A DNA stretch of 11,414 nucleotides, from positions 1-11,414 of the forward strand of contig CAZTSJ010000279.1 of the NCBI GenBank assembly GCA_964616875.1, in the 5' to 3' direction. Shown piece after piece: positions 1 to 6,072 of the stretch. Origin of the DNA: RBG-16-66-20 sp964616875. GTDB taxonomy: Bacteria; Pseudomonadota; Gammaproteobacteria; Burkholderiales; SG8-39. The notes under the pieces were generated by a model. That model did not search any database. It had not been told where the DNA came from and worked only from the letters and a program-made list of their open reading frames with translations. The position numbers were made by a program, and so were the translations under genes. Each line of letters starts with the position of its first letter. The stretch's first letter is position 1.

Positions 1-1
1 C

Positions 2-373
2 ACGCTCGAATACCTGAAAACGCGCAAGCAGTTCGGCGTGACGATCGGCACTTTCCAGGCCCTGCAGCACCGCATGGTCGACATGTACGTGAGCTACGAG
101 CAGGCGAAGTCGATGGCCTGCCTCGCCGCAAGCAAGGTAGACGCGGCGGCCTCCGGCCCGGCCGACGCTCGGGACCGCGCGCGTTCGGTATCGGCGGCGA
201 AAATCAAGATCGCCGACAATTGCCGCCACATCAGCCAGGAAGCGATCCAGCTGCACGGCGGCATGGGCATGACCGACGAAATGAAGGTGAGCCACACCTT
301 CCGCCGCCTGACCATGATCGCGCAGCAGTTCGGCGACGCCGAGCACCATCTCGCGCGTTTCGCCTCGCTCTGA
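2..373 (+). CDS. Acyl-CoA dehydrogenase, C-terminal part (PimD-like small subunit type)
   Basis: Partial gene: the frame is open from base 2 and ends at TGA 371-373, giving the last 123 residues. The visible part is the C-terminal helical domain of a FAD-dependent acyl-CoA dehydrogenase, which makes the alpha,beta double bond of an acyl-CoA and passes electrons to ETF. The signature is the RKQFG segment (residues 8-12), the conserved helix with QALQHR, and QLHGGMGMTDE (83-93). The tail FGDAEHHLARF resembles pimeloyl-CoA dehydrogenase small subunits (PimD). At the place where medium-chain enzymes carry the catalytic Glu of the YEGT motif, this protein has Phe-Gly-Asp, so the usual C-terminal base seems absent; subunits of heteromeric dehydrogenases can lack it. 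The stop overlaps the next start by one base (TGATG), so the two genes are probably one operon. Family is secure; substrate is unknown. Confidence 0.93.
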   Translation, partial: TLEYLKTRKQFGVTIGTFQALQHRMVDMYVSYEQAKSMACLAASKVDAAASGPADARDRARSVSAAKIKIADNCRHISQEAIQLHGGMGMTDEMKVSHTFRRLTMIAQQFGDAEHHLARFASL

Positions 374-1368
374 TGGAAAACAAGCGGGTCGTGCTGGCGA
401 GCCGGCCCTCCGGCTGGGTGACCGAGGCCAATTTCCGCATCGAGACCGCGCCGGTCCCCAAACCGAAGGACGGCGAGATCCTGGTGAAGAACCTGTGGCT
501 GTCGCTCGATCCGTACATGCGCGGGCGCATGAACGACACGAAGTCCTATGCCGCCAAGCAGGAAATCGGCGAAGTCATGGTCGGCGGCACGGTGGGCGAG
601 GTGATCGAATCGCGCAATCCGAAGTTCGCGGTGGGCGACCAGGTCGTCGGCATGCTCGGCTGGCAGCAGTACGGCTGCTCCGCCGGCGTCGGCCTGAACA
701 AGATCGACGCCAGCCGCGCGCCGATGTCGGCTTTTCTCGGCGTGCTCGGCATGCCGGGCGTGACGGCCTGGGTCGGGTTGCTCGACATCTGCCAGCCCAA
801 AGCGGGCGAAACCGTGGTGGTGTCCGCCGCCTCGGGCGCGGTCGGCAGCGTCGTCGGGCAGATCGCGAAGCTCAAGGGCTGCCGCGCGGTCGGCATCGCC
901 GGGGGCAAGGCGAAATGCGATTACGTCGTGAAGGAACTGGGCTTCGACGCCTGCGTCGACTACAAGGCGGGCAAGCTTGACGCCGACCTGAAGGCGGCCG
1001 TGCCCAACGGCATCGACTGCTACTTCGAGAACGTTGGCGGCGAAATACTCGATGCCGCGCTGCGGCGCATGAACGCTTTTTCGCGCATCGCGGTGTGCGG
1101 CCTGATCTCGCAGTACAACGCCACCGAACCCTACGGCGTGAAGACTTTCCAGTCGATCCTGACGAACCGCATCAAGGTGCAGGGCTTCATCGTCTCGGAC
1201 CGCATGGAATTGTGGGCCAAGGCACTGCCCGAACTCATCGGCTGGGTCGCGAGCGGCAAGATCAAATACCGCGAAACCGTGGCCCAGGGCCTGGAGAACG
1301 CGCCCAAGGCCTTCATCGGCCTGCTCAAGGGCGAGAATTTCGGCAAGCAGCTGGTCAAGCTGGCCTGA
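373..1368 (+). CDS. NADP-dependent oxidoreductase, CurA/PTGR-like (MDR superfamily)
   Basis: A 331-residue, zinc-free medium-chain reductase of the COG2130 group, which includes E. coli CurA (YncB, curcumin reductase) and prostaglandin reductases. Such cytosolic enzymes reduce activated C=C bonds of enones and enals with NADPH. The family marks are LSLDPYMRGRM (residues 43-53), GVLGMPGVTAW (123-133), the Rossmann loop AASGAVGSVVGQ (152-163), then IAGG and YVVKELGFD in the second half, FENVGG (218-223), and the ending GLENAPKAFIGLLKGENFGK (306-325). Length is close to CurA (345). The ATG at 373 shares its A with the preceding TGA; an open frame continues upstream, but only from 373 does the protein match the family. 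It is probably co-transcribed with the acyl-CoA dehydrogenase. The 6-base gap to the convergent M48 gene leaves no room for a separate terminator. The substrate cannot be read from sequence. Confidence 0.95.
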   Translation: MENKRVVLASRPSGWVTEANFRIETAPVPKPKDGEILVKNLWLSLDPYMRGRMNDTKSYAAKQEIGEVMVGGTVGEVIESRNPKFAVGDQVVGMLGWQQYGCSAGVGLNKIDASRAPMSAFLGVLGMPGVTAWVGLLDICQPKAGETVVVSAASGAVGSVVGQIAKLKGCRAVGIAGGKAKCDYVVKELGFDACVDYKAGKLDADLKAAVPNGIDCYFENVGGEILDAALRRMNAFSRIAVCGLISQYNATEPYGVKTFQSILTNRIKVQGFIVSDRMELWAKALPELIGWVASGKIKYRETVAQGLENAPKAFIGLLKGENFGKQLVKLA

Positions 1369-1374
1369 AGCTGC

Positions 1375-2403
1375 TCAGCGCGCGCCGCGCGCGCGTTCGA
1401 TGCGCTCGCGTGTCCCCGGGTGCGACGACAGGAAGTCCGGGACGTCTTTGCCGCCGGGCCGTTTTTCCTCCATGCGCTGCAGGATCGCGGCGAACATCTC
1501 CGGCGGGATGCCGCGGCGCGCGAGGTGGGCGAGCGCGAAATCGTCGGCCTCGCGCTCGAAATCGCGCGAGAACTTCGCCTGCAGCAGCAGCGTGGGTGCG
1601 GCCGCGGCAAGCGAGGTGAGCGAGGTCAGGTCGCCGAGCGTCACCGCGATCAGCAGCACGGTCACCGAGTCCTGCAGTACGTGGCGCAGGATGTGACGCT
1701 GGCGCAGGTGCCCGATCTCATGCGCGAGCACCGCCTCGAGTTCGCGGTCGTCCTGCGACAACTCCACCAGTTCGTCGGTCATGACGATGATGCCTGCGGG
1801 CAGCGCGAACGCGTTGGCGCCGGCGCGGCCGCCGGCCCTGATCTCGAGCCGGTAGCCGCTCGCGCCGCCTTTGCCCGTGCCCAAGTCAGCGATCATGCTG
1901 GAATGGAGCTTGCGCAGCGCTTCCTGGCGCTCCGGCGGCAGCCGGCTGGGCGCGAACAGGAAGCGGTCCAGGGCGGCGAGCGCATCCTGGCCGAGCAATT
2001 TTTCGGTCGAGGCGGGCAGCGCGAATGCAACCTGCTTGGCGAGCGCCGGGATGCCCCAGAAAATCGCCGCGACAGCGGCGGCGATCGTGATCACTGCTGC
2101 AGCGAGCGCGTAGCGCATCCCGCTCTCCCAGCGGTGCAGCAGACGCGCCGCGGCAGGTTGCTGCGCCGCGAACATGCGGTCCACGCCGTCGTTGTCGCCG
2201 GTCTCGCATTGCGAGCCGTCGGGAAACGTGAGGTAGCGCCGGCTGCTGCCGATGCGGTCCGAAACGCGGACCGCCGCGATCGGGCAGCCGAACTCGATCC
2301 CCTCGCCGCGCACGCGCAGCATGCCCTGCGCGTCGAGCTCGAGGCTGACCGCGCGCGCGCCCGAGGACTTGCCGTCGAAATAGCGTGCGAGAATCGCGCT
2401 CAC
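1375..2403 (-). CDS. M48 family metalloprotease with N-terminal DUF7092-like domain, membrane-anchored
   Basis: A 342-residue zinc endopeptidase. The N-terminal ~80 residues form a small domain seen in M48 proteins of proteobacteria (DUF7092-like), with RYFDGKSS near the start. A strong membrane segment follows at about 98-118. The peptidase domain carries HEIGH (228-232; two His zinc ligands and the catalytic Glu229) and EREADD (283-288), whose Glu283 should be the third zinc ligand. A second hydrophobic stretch lies at about 244-272. The C-terminal SSHPGTRERI (326-335) is a usual M48 ending. The start is GTG at 2403, inside a GTGA overlap with the upstream yjgN stop, so translation is probably coupled. 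This YjgN-M48 pairing recurs in proteobacteria as I recall it. A role in membrane or envelope protein turnover is inferred. No catalytic residue is missing. Confidence 0.94.
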   Translation of the reverse strand: MSAILARYFDGKSSGARAVSLELDAQGMLRVRGEGIEFGCPIAAVRVSDRIGSSRRYLTFPDGSQCETGDNDGVDRMFAAQQPAAARLLHRWESGMRYALAAAVITIAAAVAAIFWGIPALAKQVAFALPASTEKLLGQDALAALDRFLFAPSRLPPERQEALRKLHSSMIADLGTGKGGASGYRLEIRAGGRAGANAFALPAGIIVMTDELVELSQDDRELEAVLAHEIGHLRQRHILRHVLQDSVTVLLIAVTLGDLTSLTSLAAAAPTLLLQAKFSRDFEREADDFALAHLARRGIPPEMFAAILQRMEEKRPGGKDVPDFLSSHPGTRERIERARGAR

Positions 2404-3386
2404 AGGCCGAAGTCGAAGCCGAGCAACTCGCCCGCCTCGTCGCCCACCGCGCCGACGCTCTCCTGTGCGGAGGCGAGGAAGCCGCCGAGTCCGTCTGCCG
2501 ATTGCAGGGTGATCCGCTCCAGCTTGTAGCGCGCGGTGCGGATCGCCGCCCAGGGCACGAGCAGGCCGAAGGACACCAGTATCCCGAGCGTATTGAGGAA
2601 GTACAGGCCGAACAGGCCGCCCGTGGTCCAGCCGCAGTCGAAGCTGATCCCGCCCAGCTGCGTGTTGCGCCAGGCGAGGCGCGCGAAGCTCGTCTCGGCG
2701 TAGGCGCGCAGCAGCAGGTAGAGCGGCAGCAGGCCGATGCCGAAAGTGATGAGGCTGCCGACGAGGAAACCGAAGAAGGCGAGCGCGAGCTTCATCGCGG
2801 CGAGGTAATAGTCGCCGACGCTGGCCGTGAAGCTGAAACTCTGGTTACCGTAGGAACTGTTCTCGACGAAGATGCGGCGCTTCATGGCGAGGTAGAACGG
2901 GTAGCCCAGGCCCAAGGTGACCGGCACCAGCAGAGCGCCGATCAGCAGCACCGCGAATACGTCCATTTTCGTGCCGCGGAAGCCGAAGCGCACGTTGCGG
3001 TGGGTCGAGTTGCGCGCGTTGAACTGCAGCGCGCGCTGGATGACCCAGGGCAGCGCCACCGCGACGGCGAAGAAGAGCACGATCCCGATCAGCCAGTGAA
3101 GCTCCTTCAGCAGCGCATAGGCGAAGAAGGCGACGACGACGAGGATGCGGCCTTTCAATATTGCGAGCGGGTTGCCGAGATACTCGAAGGACGCGCCCTC
3201 GAGCAGCGTGCAGCCGTAGAAGTAGCGCTTGCGGCGCACCTTGGCCCAGGCCGAGTAGATGCCCAGGGTGAGCACGCTCAGGCACAGGTTGACGATCCAG
3301 ATCCTGAAATACTCGCCGGCCTGACCGGTGAATTGCAGCGCCACGGGCGCCGCCGCTTGCTGCGCCGCGGTGTTTTGCTCCACCAT
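2400..3386 (-). CDS. yjgN: YjgN family inner-membrane protein (DUF898)
   Basis: A 328-residue polytopic membrane protein of the YjgN/DUF898 family, whose molecular function is not established. The family mark is at the N-terminus: FTGQAGEYFRIWIVNLCLS (19-37), then TLGIYSAWAKVRRKRYFYG (40-58). Hydrophobic segments follow at about 80-93, 98-114, 143-165, 197-225 and 256-280, and the motif SAWAKVRRKRY is partly echoed by PWAAIRTARYKLE (278-290), suggesting an internal repeat. The length is shorter than E. coli YjgN (398). The ATG at 3386 is preceded on the minus strand by TGGGGAAG about 3 bases away, a usable ribosome site. The gene overlaps the M48 protease start by 4 bases and very likely forms an operon with it. 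It is divergent from the GST gene across only 37 bases, so any promoter for it must lie partly inside the GST coding region. Confidence 0.93.
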   Translation of the reverse strand: MVEQNTAAQQAAAPVALQFTGQAGEYFRIWIVNLCLSVLTLGIYSAWAKVRRKRYFYGCTLLEGASFEYLGNPLAILKGRILVVVAFFAYALLKELHWLIGIVLFFAVAVALPWVIQRALQFNARNSTHRNVRFGFRGTKMDVFAVLLIGALLVPVTLGLGYPFYLAMKRRIFVENSSYGNQSFSFTASVGDYYLAAMKLALAFFGFLVGSLITFGIGLLPLYLLLRAYAETSFARLAWRNTQLGGISFDCGWTTGGLFGLYFLNTLGILVSFGLLVPWAAIRTARYKLERITLQSADGLGGFLASAQESVGAVGDEAGELLGFDFGL

Positions 3387-3409
3387 GTCTTCCCCAGGGA
3401 CAATCTGAC

Positions 3410-3415
3410 TACAAT
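3410..3415 (+). promoter_or_regulatory. Possible -10 element for the GST-SDR-MFS operon
   Basis: TACAAT lies 8 bases before the GST start codon in the 37-base divergent gap. It matches the sigma-70 -10 consensus at five of six positions. No good -35 hexamer is seen 16-18 bases upstream, so support is limited. If used, transcription would begin within a few bases of the ATG at 3424, giving an almost leaderless mRNA; this agrees with the weak Shine-Dalgarno (only CGGA) ahead of that start. Confidence 0.3.
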
Positions 3416-3423
3416 CCGGACCT

Positions 3424-4116
3424 ATGATCGAACTCTACACTTGGCCGACGCCGAACGGCCACAAAGTCCACATCCTGCTCGAGGAAACGGGCACGCCCTA
3501 CAACGTGCACGCGATCGACATCGGCGCTGGCGACCAGTTCAAGCCGGAGTTCCTCAAGATCTCCCCCAACAACAAGATGCCGGCGATGGTCGACACCGAC
3601 GGGCCGGGCGGCAAGCCTTTCGCGCTCGCCGAATCGGGCGCGATGCTGTTTTACCTCGCATCGAAAACCGGCCGCTTCCTGCCGCAGGACCTGCGCCAGC
3701 GCTGGCAGGTGATGCAGTGGGTGATGTTCCAGATGGGCCACATCGGCCCGATGCTCGGCCAGGCGCACCATTTCCTCGGCTACGCGCCGGAGAAGATTCC
3801 CTACGCCATGAACCGCTACAAGAACGAGGCCAACCGGCTCTACATGGTGGTCGACCGGCGGCTGAAGGAATCGAAGTACCTCGCCAGCGACGAATACACC
3901 ATCGCCGACATGGCGACGGTGCCCTGGCTGCGCTTTCCCGAGCGCCAGGGCGTCGAGATCGAGGAGTATCCGGCGCTCAAGCGCTGGCGCGACTCGATCC
4001 TCGAGCGGCCTGCGGTAAAGAAGGCGTTACTGGTGCTCGCGGACCGGCGGCGCCCCGAAATGACCAAGGAACAGAAGGAAGTCCTGTTTGGCGCCACGCA
4101 ATATGCTAAGCGGTAA
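3424..4116 (+). CDS. Glutathione S-transferase family protein, YfcG-like (Nu class)
   Basis: A 230-residue cytosolic GST closely resembling E. coli YfcG, a glutathione-dependent disulfide-bond oxidoreductase. The thioredoxin-fold N-terminus has PTPNGHK (8-14), where Thr9 and Asn11 match the YfcG residues that contact glutathione disulfide in place of a Cys or Ser nucleophile. SPNNKMPA (47-54) holds the cis-proline loop, and ESGA (70-73) is the gamma-glutamyl binding motif. The helical domain has GPMLGQAHHF and the N-capping motif YTIADMA of GST folds. A C-terminal tail of about 25 residues (MTKEQKEVLFGATQ...) goes beyond YfcG (215 residues). The stop at 4114-4116 lies inside the SDR gene, so GST and SDR are probably translated together. 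Activity may be disulfide reduction or conjugation of an electrophile handled by the neighbours; the choice is open. Confidence 0.94.
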   Translation: MIELYTWPTPNGHKVHILLEETGTPYNVHAIDIGAGDQFKPEFLKISPNNKMPAMVDTDGPGGKPFALAESGAMLFYLASKTGRFLPQDLRQRWQVMQWVMFQMGHIGPMLGQAHHFLGYAPEKIPYAMNRYKNEANRLYMVVDRRLKESKYLASDEYTIADMATVPWLRFPERQGVEIEEYPALKRWRDSILERPAVKKALLVLADRRRPEMTKEQKEVLFGATQYAKR

Positions 4117-4861
4117 GGTTGCTTGGATAACCGGTGGCGGATCTGGCATCGGCCTTGCCGGTGCGCTTGAGTTGGTGAAAGCGGGAGCGCGGGTTGTTAT
4201 TTCAGGAAGGACTGAAAAAACCCTTCGTGAGGCGGAAAAACAACTCAAAACACTCGGTGACGCTGAAGGAACGTTGCTCGACGTCGCCGACAAGAAAGCA
4301 GTCGCGGCAGCGGCGGCCGGCATCGAGAAACGCCACGGCCGCATCGACATCCTCGTCACCAGCGCCGGCACCAACATCGGCGGCGCGAAGCGGAACTTCA
4401 AGTCGATGTCGGTCGAAGGCTGGGACGACGTCGTCAACATCAACCTGAACGGCCTTTTCTACTGCTGCCACGCCGTGATCCCGGGCATGCGCGCGCGCAA
4501 GGACGGCCTGATCATCAACATCTCCTCCTGGGCCGGGCGCTACGCGAGCGTGCTGACGGGTCCGGCCTACAACGCCACCAAGCGCGCGGTGATCGCGCTC
4601 ACCGAATCGATCAACATGGAGGAATGCGCGAGCGGCATCCGCGCGACTTCCATCCTGCCGGGCGAGGTCGCCACCCCGATCATGGAGAAGCGCCCGGTGC
4701 CGCCCTCGACGGAGGAGCGTGCACGCATGGCGCAACCGGAGGACTTCGGCCGCGCGATCCTGTTCGTGGCGACGATGCCGGCGCGCAGTTGCGTCAATGA
4801 ACTGGTGATCGCGCCGACCTGGAACCGCTTCTACCTCGGCGGCCTGGAGGCGCCGAAGTAA
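4103..4861 (+). CDS. Classical short-chain dehydrogenase/reductase, NADP-type (COG4221-like)
   Basis: A 252-residue oxidoreductase with a complete SDR core. The nucleotide loop is TGGGSGIG (10-17); Arg36 after the second strand suggests NADP(H). Catalytic Ser142, Tyr156 and Lys160 are visible (NISS and YNATK). The usual NNAG is replaced by TSAG (86-89). The C-terminus NELVIAPTWNRF resembles the YdfG-like NADP-dependent branch. The ATG at 4103 lies inside the GST gene (14-base overlap) and gives the normal family N-terminus MLSGKVAWITGG. An in-frame TTG at 4088 adds five residues and has GAAGGAAG (4074-4081) at better spacing, so the start is not settled. The first ~160 bases are GC-poorer and use ATA, TCA, AGG, ACA and GTT codons, unlike the rest. 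The stop overlaps the proposed MFS start by one base. Substrate unknown. Confidence 0.93.
   Translation: MLSGKVAWITGGGSGIGLAGALELVKAGARVVISGRTEKTLREAEKQLKTLGDAEGTLLDVADKKAVAAAAAGIEKRHGRIDILVTSAGTNIGGAKRNFKSMSVEGWDDVVNINLNGLFYCCHAVIPGMRARKDGLIINISSWAGRYASVLTGPAYNATKRAVIALTESINMEECASGIRATSILPGEVATPIMEKRPVPPSTEERARMAQPEDFGRAILFVATMPARSCVNELVIAPTWNRFYLGGLEAPK
4846..4850 (+). promoter_or_regulatory. Shine-Dalgarno site GGAGG for the MFS gene
   Basis: GGAGG lies in the last codons of the SDR gene, 10 bases before the ATC codon at 4861. It is the strongest ribosome-binding match near the true N-terminus of the MFS frame and is the main reason to place the start at ATC 4861, since that frame has no ATG, GTG or TTG between the stop at 4798-4800 and the ATG at 5047. 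Confidence 0.55.
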
Positions 4862-6072
4862 TCCCGGTCTTCTGGCGCGTCACCCTGCCGTTCCTGGCGG
4901 GGTATTTCGTTTCGTACGTCTACCGCTCGATCAACGCAATCATCGGGCCGGAGCTGGCGCGGGAATTCTCGCTCTCCGCGGCGGGGCTCGGGCTGCTCTC
5001 CGGGGTTTACTTCCTCGCTTTCGCGCTGTTCCAGCTGCCGCTTGGCATGCTGCTCGATCGCTACGGTCCGCGGCGCGTCAATGCGACGCTGCTGCTGGTG
5101 GCCGCGGCGGGCGGCACGTGGTTCGCGTTCGCCGAAACGACCGCGCAACTCACTCTCGCCCGGGCAATCATCGGACTGGGCGTCTCGGGCTGCCTGATGT
5201 CCTCGCTCTCGGCCTTCGCGCTCTGGTATCCGCCTGAGCGCCTGGGAACGATGAACGGGGTCGCGTTCGCCTCCGGCATGCTCGGCGCGATCGTGGCGAC
5301 GGTGCCGCTCGAGATCGTGCTGCGCAGCCTGCACTGGCGCGAAGTGTTCTACTGCGTCGTCGCGCTCACGGTGGCGGTGAGCCTGGTGCTGTATTTCGTG
5401 GTGCCGGAAAAGGCCGCCGCGCGGCGCACGCTGCCGCTGGCGACGCAACTTCAGGAGTATGTCGCGCTGCTGCGGGATCCTGCCTACTGGCGCATGGCCA
5501 TGTGCATCGGCACAAGCCAGCTCGCCGCTGTGTCGCTCTCCACGCTCTGGATCGCCACCTGGCTGCGCGACGTCGCCGGCTACTCGCAGGCCGAAATCGC
5601 GCAGGCGCTGCTCCTGTTCAACGTGGTGATGATCACGGGCTACCTCGGTTTCGGACGCATCGCCGACCGCATGGCGCGCAGCGGCCGCAGCACGCTGCCG
5701 CTGCTGGCGGGCGGCGTCGCATTGGCCTCGCTGTGCCTCGCGCTGCTGGCGGCGGGCTTGCGCCAGGGCGAGCTGGTGCTTTGGAGCATGTTTTTCGGCT
5801 GCAGCACGTCGGTGGTGCTGGCGTACTCGCTCTTTTCGCGCCGCTACCCCGGAGAAATGACCGGGCGCGTGAATTCGGCGCTCAACGTCTCGGTGTTCAT
5901 CGGCATGTTCAGCGGCCAGTGGGCAGTAGGGCTGGTGCTGAACCTGTGGCCGCAGAGCGCCACCGGCTACGCGCCCGAGGGCTACGCCTGGGCACTGGGT
6001 GGCCTCTGGCTGCTGCAGGTAGCGGGGCTCGCATGGTTGTGGAGCGGGCGGCGGTTGTTTCAGGCTACTTGA
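4861..6072 (+). CDS. Major facilitator superfamily transporter with apparent non-canonical ATC start
   Basis: A 403-residue MFS permease of the inner membrane, about the normal length for a 12-helix member. The first helix (FLAGYFVSYVYRSIN, residues 11-25) and second helix (about 45-65) lead into the family loop GMLLDRYGPRR (62-72), the MFS A-motif between helices 2 and 3. Further hydrophobic segments run to the C-terminus, with a central loop at about 180-205. Coding similarity clearly begins at 4861-4870, yet the frame has no ATG, GTG or TTG from its upstream stop (4798-4800) to ATG 5047; starting at 5047 would delete helices 1 and 2. ATC at 4861 overlaps the SDR stop (TAATC) and has GGAGG 10 bases upstream, so a rare ATC start, or a G-to-C change of an ATG, fits best. 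It is the third gene of GST-SDR-MFS and overlaps the convergent gene by 8 bases. Substrate unknown. Confidence 0.87.
   Translation: MPVFWRVTLPFLAGYFVSYVYRSINAIIGPELAREFSLSAAGLGLLSGVYFLAFALFQLPLGMLLDRYGPRRVNATLLLVAAAGGTWFAFAETTAQLTLARAIIGLGVSGCLMSSLSAFALWYPPERLGTMNGVAFASGMLGAIVATVPLEIVLRSLHWREVFYCVVALTVAVSLVLYFVVPEKAAARRTLPLATQLQEYVALLRDPAYWRMAMCIGTSQLAAVSLSTLWIATWLRDVAGYSQAEIAQALLLFNVVMITGYLGFGRIADRMARSGRSTLPLLAGGVALASLCLALLAAGLRQGELVLWSMFFGCSTSVVLAYSLFSRRYPGEMTGRVNSALNVSVFIGMFSGQWAVGLVLNLWPQSATGYAPEGYAWALGGLWLLQVAGLAWLWSGRRLFQAT

Noticed and set aside
1378..1395. Alternating GC run that could form a hairpin or Z-DNA at the convergent junction
   Set aside because: It codes for the Arg/Ala/Gly C-terminus of the M48 protease, has no T-tract on either strand, and such runs are common at this GC content.
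2385..4109. Long plus-strand open frame (574 codons) across the yjgN region and into the GST gene
   Set aside because: Its translation is Glu/Ala/Arg/Gln-rich with no domain, and it runs antisense to yjgN and out of frame with the GST, both of which have clear family motifs. It is a GC-rich shadow.
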